Source of the DNA: Marinobacter sp. LQ44
GTDB taxonomy: Bacteria; Pseudomonadota; Gammaproteobacteria; Pseudomonadales; Oleiphilaceae
Assembly: GCF_001447155.2 (NCBI RefSeq)
Contig: NZ_CP014754.1
Location: 1,798,001 to 1,862,000 of the forward strand
Length of the DNA: 64,000 bases
Reading direction: 5' to 3'
Position 1 is the stretch's first letter, and every line of letters starts with the position of its first letter. Both the position numbers and the translations under genes were made by a program. Below the pieces are notes generated by a model. It was given only the letters and a program-made list of their open reading frames with translations, was not told where the DNA came from and made no database searches. Below, piece by piece: positions 1-7,593 of the stretch.

Positions 1-732
1 GCTGCCTGGGCGGGGGTCATTCTGATTCTGTTCCAGTGGCCTTTAGAAGCTGGTTACCTTGGGGGCGGCAATATATCTGCTGCAACCAACCCAATGCTGC
101 TCGGAATCGTGTTTGAGGGTGCGTCCGGGGGCCGGCTAATGCTGGCGGTAGCTGGCTTGCTGCTGGTTCAGGCGATTCAGCTTAATAACTTAGCGCTCTC
201 GAAAACAGCCAACAGCGTGAGCCTAGTAGGCGTTTTATTGGTGATGCTGGCATTCGTGCAGGTGGGGCATACAGTAAACACCCCACGCCTCGTTCTGGCT
301 GGTTTGCTGAGCGTTCACCTGATGGCGGCAGCATTTTGGGTGGCCTCGCTTTGGCCGCTGTTCCATTTAGTAGGACGGGGTCACAACCAGGACAATACCG
401 CCCACATTCTGACCCGTTTCGGGAAAATCGCCATGGGCGGAGTTGGCGTGTTGGTACTGGCGGGTGTTACTTTGGCCACGCTGCTAACGGGCGGTCTCAA
501 GCCACTACTCACCACGGCATACGGACAGTTCTTGATCGGCAAGGTATTGATTGTCGCGGTGCTGCTGTTATTTGCTGCCGCGAACAAGTGGCGGCTTGTG
601 CCGGCCTTTGAGAGCGGCGACGCAACAGCCCCACGACGGTTACAGCGAAGTATTGCGCTGGAGATGGTGCTGGTCGCGGTTATCCTGCTGATCACGGCGG
701 TGCTGACAAGGGTGACATCGCCGAATGGGTGA
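1..732 (+). CDS. CopD family membrane protein, 3' part (5' end outside window)
   Basis: The reading frame is open from base 1 and ends at the TGA at 730-732, so 243 residues of the C-terminal part are visible and the true start lies upstream. The protein is almost entirely hydrophobic, with about six membrane segments, and contains a stretch reading HTVNTPRLVLAGLLSVHLMA, where the histidines sit at segment edges as in the CopD/YcnJ family. CopD-type proteins are inner-membrane proteins linked to copper uptake or copper loading of periplasmic proteins. A partner CopC domain or gene would have to lie left of the window. The stop is followed after about 50 bp by an insertion-element end, so its original downstream neighbour has probably been displaced. 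The family call is from overall pattern and is moderately sure. Confidence 0.65.
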   Translation, partial: AAWAGVILILFQWPLEAGYLGGGNISAATNPMLLGIVFEGASGGRLMLAVAGLLLVQAIQLNNLALSKTANSVSLVGVLLVMLAFVQVGHTVNTPRLVLAGLLSVHLMAAAFWVASLWPLFHLVGRGHNQDNTAHILTRFGKIAMGGVGVLVLAGVTLATLLTGGLKPLLTTAYGQFLIGKVLIVAVLLLFAAANKWRLVPAFESGDATAPRRLQRSIALEMVLVAVILLITAVLTRVTSPNG

Positions 733-781
733 TCGACAGGACAACTGCCTTGGGAAGTTAAGAACCCAGCTTACTAGCTTT

Positions 782-1669
782 TGCATATTCCGGCCCATCG
801 TGAACACCCATTCCGGACGAACGTGAACACCTATTCTGGTTCAACGTGAACAGTCATTCCGGTCGAAGATGAACACTTTCTGGTGATTTTCCGGAATCGG
901 TGTTCACCATGCCGGAATCCGTGTTCACGTTCCCGGAATCGGTGTTCACGTTCAACCAGAATCTTTCTTAACGCATTGTTTATTCAACCGTTTGCTACTC
1001 TGGTTCCTTTTTTTGGGGATCAGGGTCATGGCAGCAAAGAGAATTCCAATGCGCAAAATCAGAGAATTGCTTCGCCTGAGGCTGGACGCCGGGCTCTCGA
1101 TCCGGCAGATCAGCGCCAGCACCAAGACCAGTGTCGGAGCCATCCAGAAGCTCCTGGCCCGGGCCGATACCCTGGAAATCACCTGGCCATTGCCAAAGGA
1201 CTTGGACGACGGCCGCCTGGCGGCCATGTTCTATCCCGGCTCCGATCCCACCTCGTCCGTCCGCTATCAGCAGCCGGACTGGGCGACAGTCCATCAGGAA
1301 CTCAAACGCAAAGGCGTGACCAAACAGTTGCTGTGGGAGGAATACACGGCCCAATATCCCAATCGATGCTATAGCTACTCACAGTACTGTGACCGCTTCC
1401 GGCACTGGCAGAAGCAGCAAAAGCGCTCCATGCGCCAGATCCACAAGGCCGGTGAAAAATGCTTTATTGACTACTGCGGCCCCACCGTACCGATCATCAA
1501 CCCGAAAACCGGTGAAATCCGCACGGCTCAGGTGTTCGTCGCCGTGCTAGGTGCCTCCAATTACACCTACGCCGAAGCCACCTGGAGCCAGGGGTTGCAG
1601 GACTGGCTGCTGAGTCACGTGCGCACCTTCGAGTACTTCGGCGGTGTTCCGGAAATGGTGATTCCGGAT
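782..1669 (+). mobile_element. IS21-type element, left arm (5' half only)
   Basis: The outer end starts with TGCATATTCCGGCCCATC, matched by TGCATATTACGGCCCATC in inverted orientation at 6077-6094, and TG...CA ends are usual for IS21 elements. Inside follow a tandem array of terminal repeats and the first half of istA. The istA 3' half and istB are missing, because the RIT element begins at about 1664. No target duplication is seen between the 5 bp outside the left end (GCTTT) and the right end (ATAGG). That fits two arms derived from different insertion events. Confidence 0.8.
784..960. repeat. IS21-type terminal repeat array (left)
   Basis: About seven degenerate copies of a unit like CGTGAACACCCATTCCGG occur here. 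The first four read in one orientation (GTGAAC...TTCCGG) and the last three in the other (CCGGAAT...GTGTTCAC). Multiple short terminal repeats of this type are transposase-binding sites in IS21-family elements. A very similar inverted array is at 5918-6080. Confidence 0.75.
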
Positions 1670-1741
1670 TATGTGCCGGGACACATAATCCGGCTTATGT
1701 TCCCTATCCCATTATGTTCCGTTCACTTTGGAAGACCTTGA
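1028..1741 (+). pseudogene. istA: istA transposase, 5' half, truncated by RIT insertion
   Basis: The start ATG at 1028 gives MAAKRIPMRKIRELLRLRLD, an N-terminal helix-turn-helix typical of IS21-family IstA. The start of the integrase core follows (CFIDYCGPTVPIINPKTGE, with the first catalytic Asp of DDE). The family sequence breaks at VIPD, bases 1661-1669. The last 24 codons to the stop at 1739 are read from the RIT terminal repeat. IstA is the DDE transposase and normally has about 500 residues with an istB ATPase gene behind it; neither the C-terminal half nor istB is here. It cannot be functional. Its mirror copy is at 5136-5849, about 90 % identical by eye. Confidence 0.85.
1664..1693. 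repeat. RIT core recombination site, left copy
   Basis: Two 12-bp inverted arms, CCGGATTATGTG and CACATAATCCGG, flank a 6-bp centre, CCGGGA. The geometry resembles tyrosine recombinase core sites. The same 30 bp occurs unchanged and in the same orientation at 5184-5213. The first six bases also match the interrupted istA codons (CCGGAT). Confidence 0.7.
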
Positions 1742-1754
1742 ATCCATAGGGAGG
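1694..1754. repeat. RIT terminal inverted repeat, left
   Basis: This 61-bp repeat pairs with 5123-5183 in inverted orientation, with 58 of 61 positions identical by eye. It begins TTATGTTCCCTATCCCATTA after one variable base and ends CCATAGGGAGG. It probably holds recombinase-binding sequences. Confidence 0.8.
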
Positions 1755-1834
1755 ATCCCGTGTAAAAGGACACATAACGACAGATGCCGTTTGGGCGCAT
1801 GATTTCCTTTCCTACATCCAGAAAGGAGATTGTC

Positions 1835-3097
1835 ATGTTAGAACATTACTTCGTTAAGCCCGATACCATCGATGCGATCCGCGCTTCCTGGATCGCGGAA
1901 CCGATTGAGCAGTACGTTGCGTGGTTAGCCGGGCACGGATACAGGCCCAGGGTAATCTTGCGGCGAGTCCCACTCCTGAGGCAGTTTGGCGAGTTTGCTC
2001 GCGATCATGGTGCCACGCAGTGGAGCGAGCTTCCGACTCATGTCGAGCCTTATGTAAAGCACTGGGTAAAGGTTCACGCCAAGAACGCATACCAGGCAAA
2101 GCGATGGGTGGCTAATGATGCTCGTACACCGATCGAGCAATTGCTGTCCCTGATGTTGCCCGATTTCCGCGGAACAGGTCGGAGACGGACCAGTCAAGAT
2201 CCCTTCCTGGTTCAGGCACCGGGGTTCTTTGTTTATCTGCGTGAAGAACGGGGCCTGCGCGAGCTGTCTCTCCGGCACTATGGCCATTATCTGCATAACC
2301 TGGAAGCCTACCTGGCGCGAATCAACCTGCTGCATTTGTCCGAGCTCACTCCAGCCATACTCAGTGCATTTGTGGTGGAGAGCGGTCGCCGATTGAGCCC
2401 GCATTCTATGACGGGGCTGTGCAGCTCCTTGCGAGTCTTCCTGCGCTACCTGTACCGCGAGCAGCTGATCAATCGCGATCTCGGCGCTACCGTAGAGTCC
2501 CCGCGTCGGTATCAGCTGGCCGATCTCCCGCGTTCGATCTCCTGGGACGACGTCCGGCGCATGCTAGATGTTGTTGATCGGCGCAGTGCTCTGGGCAAGC
2601 GCGACTATGCCATTCTACTTTTGCTCGTCACGTATGGACTGCGCGGCCATGAGGTGGCCGGATTGACACTGGAGAATATTGACTGGAAGAGAGAACGCCT
2701 GTTGGTGCCGCAGCGCAAGGCGGGACACACCACTGCGTACCCTCTCTCTTCAGTGGTAGGCGAAGCTATTCTCGACTACTTAAAAAATGCACGCCCACAC
2801 GTCGAGGAGCGAAGGCTGTTTTTCCGGGTTCTGGCGCCCGTCCGACCTGTGACGGCGGTTACTGTGTCCAGCCGCGCGACGCACTACCTGCGCAAAGCGG
2901 GTATTAATGTCCGTCGCCCAGGTTCGCACACCTTGCGCCACACTTGCGTACAGCGATTGGTCGATGCCGAGTTCAACTTCAAGGTCATCGGCGATTACGT
3001 TGGTCATGCATCGCCAAGTTCCACCCGCATCTATACCAAGGTGGACGTGGAAACCCTGCGCATGGTGGCGCTGGGCCACGAGGAGGTGCTGCCATGA
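1835..3097 (+). CDS. ritA: RIT tyrosine recombinase A
   Basis: This 420-residue phage-integrase-type recombinase has an N-terminal SAM-like core-binding domain (about residues 130-240) and a C-terminal catalytic domain. The catalytic set is visible: Arg270 in YGLRGHE, His365 and Arg368 in HTLRH, His391 in VGHAS and the nucleophile Tyr400 in RIYTK. The start at 1835 is chosen because AAAGGAG lies a few bases upstream; an in-frame ATG at 1784 has no such site. The first 130 residues are an extra N-terminal region also seen in other first genes of RIT trios. It is translationally coupled to the next gene by ATGA at 3094. All key residues are present, so it is probably active. Confidence 0.85.
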   Translation: MLEHYFVKPDTIDAIRASWIAEPIEQYVAWLAGHGYRPRVILRRVPLLRQFGEFARDHGATQWSELPTHVEPYVKHWVKVHAKNAYQAKRWVANDARTPIEQLLSLMLPDFRGTGRRRTSQDPFLVQAPGFFVYLREERGLRELSLRHYGHYLHNLEAYLARINLLHLSELTPAILSAFVVESGRRLSPHSMTGLCSSLRVFLRYLYREQLINRDLGATVESPRRYQLADLPRSISWDDVRRMLDVVDRRSALGKRDYAILLLLVTYGLRGHEVAGLTLENIDWKRERLLVPQRKAGHTTAYPLSSVVGEAILDYLKNARPHVEERRLFFRVLAPVRPVTAVTVSSRATHYLRKAGINVRRPGSHTLRHTCVQRLVDAEFNFKVIGDYVGHASPSSTRIYTKVDVETLRMVALGHEEVLP

Positions 3098-4083
3098 CCG
3101 CCTCCTTCCACAGCGTACTGGGCAAGGATTTTTCGGCTTACTTGAGTTACAAGCGCGCGCTGGGCCGAAAATTTGATACTGAAGAGCTCGCCTTGCAATT
3201 ATTCGATCGCTTTTTGGTCGAGGAACGGGTGAGTGATGCGGCGTTAGTGCAACCGGCGTTGATTGAGGCCTTTCTCGCTTCGCGGCCACGCACTCGCCCA
3301 CGCAGCTATAACCACCTCTTGGGGGTGCTCCGCTGCTTTTTTGCCTGGCAGGTGGCCCAGGAGCGGCTAGCGCATTCTCCGGTTCGTGCTCACCCTCAGC
3401 CGGTGACTTCCCAGCTTAAACCCTTCCTGTTCGAACCGGCTCAGGTGGAAGACATCCTGACGTTGGCGTCACAGCTTCCGGACAATTCCCGGGCACCCTG
3501 TCGTGGCATGGTCTACCGAACAATCTTCTCGCTGATGTACGGTTTGGGCCTGCGTGTCGGCGAGATTGTGCATCTTCGGTATCGCGACGTCGATTGCCAG
3601 CGCAGCCTTCTGGTGATCGACAAGAGCAAGTTTGGCAAGACGCGTTTGGTCCCCTTTGGCCCGCGCATGGCGCAACAGATCGCTGTCTATCTACAGTTTG
3701 GCGTTGATCGGTATGGGCCATGGCAGCCGGATGATCCGGTATTTTCTTTCAGCTTTTTCCCAGAGCGCAAGCCAATGCGTATTGAGACGGTCAGTCAGAC
3801 ATTTCACCACTTGATACTGAAGATGGATCCGTACGTGCCACCTGGCGTACGCCAACCTCATCTGCACTGCCTGCGCCATTCCTTCGCGGTCGCAACTCTG
3901 CTCCGCTGGTATCGCACCGGCGTGGATCCCAATCAACGGCTCTTTCATCTATCAACCTTCATGGGCCATGCCGACCCGGCATCGACTGCCTGGTATCTGA
4001 CCATCACCGAAGCACTGCTCCGGGAGGCGAGCCAACGGTTCGAGCGATTCGCCGATCCCCGCAGAGAGGAGGAGCTATCATGA
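3094..4083 (+). CDS. ritB: RIT tyrosine recombinase B
   Basis: This second recombinase has 329 residues. Catalytic motifs are MYGLGLRVGEIVHL (first Arg), HCLRHSFAVATLL (His and Arg), FMGHADP (His) and STAWYL (Tyr). The ATG at 3094 overlaps the ritA stop. A longer in-frame extension back to 2944 would overlap ritA over its catalytic end and is rejected. The middle protein of RIT trios differs from its partners in sequence, so the three are not recent duplicates. All three are thought to be needed for movement, though how they share the work is not known from this sequence. Confidence 0.85.
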   Translation: MTASFHSVLGKDFSAYLSYKRALGRKFDTEELALQLFDRFLVEERVSDAALVQPALIEAFLASRPRTRPRSYNHLLGVLRCFFAWQVAQERLAHSPVRAHPQPVTSQLKPFLFEPAQVEDILTLASQLPDNSRAPCRGMVYRTIFSLMYGLGLRVGEIVHLRYRDVDCQRSLLVIDKSKFGKTRLVPFGPRMAQQIAVYLQFGVDRYGPWQPDDPVFSFSFFPERKPMRIETVSQTFHHLILKMDPYVPPGVRQPHLHCLRHSFAVATLLRWYRTGVDPNQRLFHLSTFMGHADPASTAWYLTITEALLREASQRFERFADPRREEELS

Positions 4084-5096
4084 CGGATCAATTGGGGCGT
4101 CTCGTCTTTGCCTTCGTAGAGGATCACCTTAAATGCCAACGGGGGCTGCGCCCGGCCAGTATCCGAAGTTATAAGGAGAGCCTGCGCCTGTTCTTGCAAT
4201 TCGCTGCAAAGGATAAGCATTGCCGGATCACCCGCTTGGAACTGGCTGATCTCACTGGCGAGCGAGTGCGCCATTTTTTGCAACACCTTGAACAGGAACG
4301 TGGTAATGGGGTTAGAACCCGAAACCAGCGCCTGGCGGCGCTGCATACCTTCTTCGAGTATCTTGCCGGCCGTGAGCCCTGCGTGCTCGGGGAAGCACAG
4401 CAAATTGCTTCCATTCCCGTCAAACGCTGGCAACCGGGCGAGACTCTGTATCTCGAACGCGACGAGATTAATGCTCTGTTCGCTGCCTTGCCCACCGACC
4501 ACCCTCAGGCTCTGCGCGACCAAGCCTTGCTTCGCTTCCTTTATAACACCGGAGCACGCGTACAGGAGGTAGCGGATCTGCGCGCAACGCACCTGGAACT
4601 CGGTTCTGAGCCCCGAGTACGGCTGCATGGTAAAGGTGACAAATGGCGTACCTGTCCTTTGTGGACGCGAACGGCGGGTCTGATGCAGGACTTACTGGAG
4701 CAAAATCGGCAACGACGCCACTCCAATGACGCTGTCTTCCTAGCCCGCAACAGTGCGCCGCTGACCAGATTTGGTATCTACAAGATCGTGCGGCGTCATA
4801 CCGTCAAGGTGGTGAAGAAAAGCGCAGATGGCACAGTGCGGCACATCTCACCCCATGTCTTACGCCACACGACGGCCGTGCATTTGCTTGAAGCAGGTGT
4901 CGAGGTCAACGTCATCCGCGCCTGGCTTGGACACGTCAGTTTGGAGACCACCAACCGATACGCCGAGATCACCCTCCGAATGAAAGTGGACGCGCTCCGC
5001 ACCTGTGAGCCTATTTGGGATTCTCCGGCGGAGTCCCACCGAAAGCCAGTATGGCGATCCAATTCCGAGCTGCTGCAATGGCTGGAATCCCTGTGA
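4080..5096 (+). CDS. ritC: RIT tyrosine recombinase C
   Basis: This third recombinase has 338 residues, starting in an ATGA overlap with ritB. An N-terminal core-binding domain (about 1-110) precedes the catalytic domain. Motifs are YNTGARVQEVADLR (Arg), HVLRHTTAVHLLEAG (His and Arg), WLGHVSLETTNRY (His and Tyr). It is the most XerC/D-like of the trio. The stop at 5094-5096 is only 26 bp before the right terminal inverted repeat. Confidence 0.85.
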   Translation: MTDQLGRLVFAFVEDHLKCQRGLRPASIRSYKESLRLFLQFAAKDKHCRITRLELADLTGERVRHFLQHLEQERGNGVRTRNQRLAALHTFFEYLAGREPCVLGEAQQIASIPVKRWQPGETLYLERDEINALFAALPTDHPQALRDQALLRFLYNTGARVQEVADLRATHLELGSEPRVRLHGKGDKWRTCPLWTRTAGLMQDLLEQNRQRRHSNDAVFLARNSAPLTRFGIYKIVRRHTVKVVKKSADGTVRHISPHVLRHTTAVHLLEAGVEVNVIRAWLGHVSLETTNRYAEITLRMKVDALRTCEPIWDSPAESHRKPVWRSNSELLQWLESL

Positions 5097-5122
5097 TCGT
5101 TATGTGCCCCAGTGCAAGGGGG

Positions 5123-5183
5123 CCTCCCTATGGTTTCAAGGTCTTCCAAAGTGAACGAAACATAATGGGATAGGGAACATAAT
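5123..5183. repeat. RIT terminal inverted repeat, right
   Basis: This is the inverted partner of 1694-1754, with three mismatches over 61 bp. It is followed at once by the right core site. Confidence 0.8.
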
Positions 5184-5849
5184 CCGGATTATGTGCCGGG
5201 ACACATAATCCGGAACGACCATCTCCGGAATGCCACCGAAGAACTCAAAGGTACGCACGTGACTGGATAGCCAGTCTCGCAAACTCTGGCTCCAGGTGGC
5301 TTCAGCGTAGGTGTAGTTGGAGGCCCCAAGCACCGCCACGAACACCTGAGCGGTGCGTACCTCACCGGTCTGCGGGTTGATGATCGGCACGGTCGGGCCG
5401 CAGTAATCCACGAAGCACTTCTCCCCGGCCTTATGGGTCTGGCGCATGGAGCGCTTCTGCTGCTTCAGCCATTGCCGATAACGGTCACAGTACTGGGAGT
5501 AGCTGTAACAGCGATTGGGATACTGAGCTGTGTATTCCTCCCACAACAGCTGCTTGGTCATCCCTTTACGCTTGAGTTCCTGATGAACGGTGGCCCAGTC
5601 AGGCACCTGGTAGCGAGTCGATGTGGTGGGATCGACACTGGGATAGAACAGGGCCGCAAGGCGGCCATCGTCCAAATCCTCGGGCAACGGCCAGTTGAGG
5701 TTCAGGGCATCGGCCCGGGCTAACAGCTTCTGGATGGCCCCGACACTGGTCTTGGTGCTGGCACTGATCTGCCGGATCGAGAGCCCGGCTTCCAGCCTTA
5801 GGCGAAGCACCTCTCTGATTTTACGCATTAGAATTCTCTTTGCTGGCAC
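5136..5849 (-). pseudogene. istA: istA transposase, 5' half, second inverted copy
   Basis: A GTG start at 5849 gives MPAKRILMRKIREVLRLRLE; the ATG of the left copy is GTG here. The reading frame follows the left copy to VVPD at about 5208-5213 and then runs into the RIT end. The same N-terminal helix-turn-helix and the first catalytic Asp (CFVDYCGPTVP) are present, while the C-terminal half and istB are absent. Differences from the left copy are scattered, so it comes from a diverged IS copy and not from a recent duplication of the same arm. Confidence 0.85.
5184..5213. repeat. RIT core recombination site, right copy
   Basis: This 30-bp sequence is identical to 1664-1693, including the asymmetric CCGGGA centre in the same orientation. 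The two core sites are therefore direct repeats, although the surrounding 61-bp repeats and istA halves are inverted. Recombination between them would excise the trio and leave one core site. Confidence 0.7.
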
Positions 5850-6094
5850 AACTCCGCTCCCCAGAAAAAGGAGTCAGAGTAGCAAACGGTCTAATAAACA
5901 ATGCGTTAAGAAGGATTCCGGTTGAACGTGAACACCGTTTCCGGGAATGTGAACGCTGATTCCGGCATCGTGAACACCGATTCCGGAAAATCCGGAAAAG
6001 TGTTCACCTTCAATCGGAATGACTGTTCACGTTGAACCAGAATCGGTGTTCACGTTCGTCCGGAATGGGTGTTCATGATGGGCCGTAATATGCA
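5208..6094 (-). mobile_element. IS21-type element, right arm (5' half only, inverted)
   Basis: This arm mirrors 782-1669. It contains the istA 5' half, a terminal repeat array at 5918-6080 (units such as GAACGTGAACACCG and GTGTTCACGTTCGTCCGGAA) and the outer end GGGCCGTAATATGCA closing at 6094. Together the two arms form a long imperfect inverted repeat of almost 0.9 kb around the RIT element. Confidence 0.8.
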
Positions 6095-6265
6095 ATAGGG
6101 GGATGCGTGTCTTACGGGCACTTTATCGTTACAAATTAGTAACTTACTAACAAAATTGGCCCCACCTGTCGGTGGCCCGACAGGTCCACCCAGCTTGATG
6201 GAAACCTATCAGCCTCTTACAGACCTGACAACGACGCGCAGGAAATTAGTCGTCGATCACATCAA

Positions 6266-6295
6266 TTGACACACAGACAAAAGCCTGACTACACT
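6266..6295 (+). promoter_or_regulatory. Sigma-70-type promoter of TAXI TRAP operon
   Basis: TTGACA at 6266-6271 and TACACT at 6290-6295 are separated by 18 bp. The predicted transcription start is near 6302, so the 17-bp operator at 6316-6332 lies just downstream of it, a position suited to repression. Confidence 0.6.
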
Positions 6296-6315
6296 AAATC
6301 TTAATTCAGAATTCT

Positions 6316-6332
6316 ATTCTGCACAGCAAAAC
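6316..6332 (+). promoter_or_regulatory. Shared operator, site 1 (before TAXI TRAP genes)
   Basis: ATTCTGC-ACA-GCAAAAC lies 24 bp before the start codon at 6356. It matches the palindrome consensus ATTCYGC-NNN-GCRRAAY shared with sites at 18417, 19608, 22064, 26064, 26256, 37142 and 39623. Confidence 0.55.
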
Positions 6333-6355
6333 AATAACCTCAAAAGAGCGCATAC

Positions 6356-7510
6356 ATGATGACAACAAAAAATATCATTTTAATTTCTCTTCTTGCCGGG
6401 AGCGCAACCACTGCGTGGGCTGCAGAAAATGTCGATCTGCCAGCCACCATCGGAATGACTGCCTATGGCACCAGCTCAGCAGGTTATAGCCAGATGGCTT
6501 CTATCGGCAATCTACTACGCAATGAGTACGGCGTATCACTGCGGATCCTGCCCGGCGAGAACGACGTTTCTCGGATGACACCACTTAAAACCGGGCGCGT
6601 ACCGGTTTGTTCCTGTGGCATTGCCGCTTATTACGCCGCCGAGGGCGTACTGATGTTCTCCGAGGACAACTGGGGGCCGCAGCCGGTTCGGGTTATTACC
6701 ACATCCATTGCCAGTTTTGGCCTGAGCATTGCTGTAGCCGGCGATATCGGCGTAGAAACCCCCTATGACCTCAAGGGCAAACGCATTTCCTACATTCGTG
6801 GTGACGATGCCCTGAACCTCGGCACCGAAGCCATGCTGGCCTTTGGCGACCTCACCTGGGATGACGTGGAGCGGGTAGACTTCCCGGGATACGGCCGTGC
6901 CTTTGACGGCATCGTCGCCAATCAAAGCGATACCGCATTTACCGTTTCTGTCGCCGGCGGCCCACAACAGCTTTCCGCCAGTCCGCGCGGTATATCCTGG
7001 CTGGAGCTTGATCCTGAAGACACCGAGGGCTGGGAGCGACTGCGCTCCGTGGCTCCCTATTTCCAACCGCACCTGGTTACTTCCGGCGCCGGCATCAGCA
7101 AGGATGAGCCGTGGATTGGTTCCAGCTACCCCTACCCCATCATCATCGCCAACGCCGATGCCGATAAAAAACTGGTGGACGGGCTGATTCGTGTCTTCAC
7201 CGAGGATTACGACAAGTACAAGGACTCCGCACCGGGCAATGCAGGCTATGCGCTGGAGAACCAGAATCTCAACTGGGTCATCCCACTGCATGATGTGGTC
7301 GTCGACTACTACAAGGAAATCGGCCACTGGACGGAAGATATGCAACAACACCAGGACATGCTGGTACAGCGTCAGAATATCCTCCTGGACACCTGGGAGA
7401 GCTACACCAAGGCCAACCCGCCTGCCGACAAGGAAGCCTTCAAAAAGGGCTGGATGACGGCGCGGGCAGAAGCACTTCAAGCGGCGGGCATGAATCCGGT
7501 ATTCCGGTAA
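6356..7510 (+). CDS. TAXI-family TRAP transporter substrate-binding protein
   Basis: This 384-residue periplasmic binding protein has a signal peptide of about 23 residues ending ATTAWA, followed by AENVDLP. The mature protein has the TAXI-type fold signature: GTSSAGYSQMASIGNLLRNE near the start and GNAGYALENQNL towards the end. TAXI proteins deliver organic acids to a fused TRAP permease, which follows at 7594. Two ATG codons in a row (6356, 6359) are possible starts. A promoter and the shared operator lie directly upstream. The ligand cannot be named; the neighbourhood suggests an organic acid or a partly oxidised hydrocarbon. Confidence 0.85.
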   Translation: MMTTKNIILISLLAGSATTAWAAENVDLPATIGMTAYGTSSAGYSQMASIGNLLRNEYGVSLRILPGENDVSRMTPLKTGRVPVCSCGIAAYYAAEGVLMFSEDNWGPQPVRVITTSIASFGLSIAVAGDIGVETPYDLKGKRISYIRGDDALNLGTEAMLAFGDLTWDDVERVDFPGYGRAFDGIVANQSDTAFTVSVAGGPQQLSASPRGISWLELDPEDTEGWERLRSVAPYFQPHLVTSGAGISKDEPWIGSSYPYPIIIANADADKKLVDGLIRVFTEDYDKYKDSAPGNAGYALENQNLNWVIPLHDVVVDYYKEIGHWTEDMQQHQDMLVQRQNILLDTWESYTKANPPADKEAFKKGWMTARAEALQAAGMNPVFR

Positions 7511-7537
7511 AACCTGCTGTCCTGGTTGAAACCTGAT

Positions 7538-7571
7538 TCCGGTGTAAAGACAAGGGGTCTGTTACACCGGA
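7538..7571 (+). promoter_or_regulatory. Intercistronic hairpin in TAXI TRAP operon
   Basis: TCCGGTGTAA and TTACACCGGA form a 10-bp perfect stem with a 14-nt loop in the 83-bp gap between the binding-protein and permease genes. No T-run follows, so it is more likely a processing or mRNA-stability element than a terminator. It would allow more binding protein than permease. Confidence 0.5.
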
Positions 7572-7593
7572 GTTCTTTCAGGAGTCTTACTGC

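Larger units (their letters stand above)
1664..5213 (+). mobile_element. RIT element (recombinase in trio)
   Basis: Three tyrosine recombinase genes in one direction, each overlapping the next by an ATGA, are bounded by 61-bp terminal inverted repeats and by 30-bp palindromic core sites. This is the described architecture of RIT elements, which carry no cargo besides the three recombinases. The element interrupts istA at the codons for VxPD. The flanks are not the two halves of one istA but two 5' halves in opposite orientation, so the present configuration is rearranged. Confidence 0.85.

Noticed and set aside
784..960. CRISPR array
   Set aside because: The repeats are degenerate, lack constant spacers, invert in the middle and match IS21 terminal repeats.
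2944..3093. N-terminal extension of the second RIT recombinase
   Set aside because: It would overlap ritA over its catalytic end. The ATGA overlap at 3094 fits the RIT pattern.
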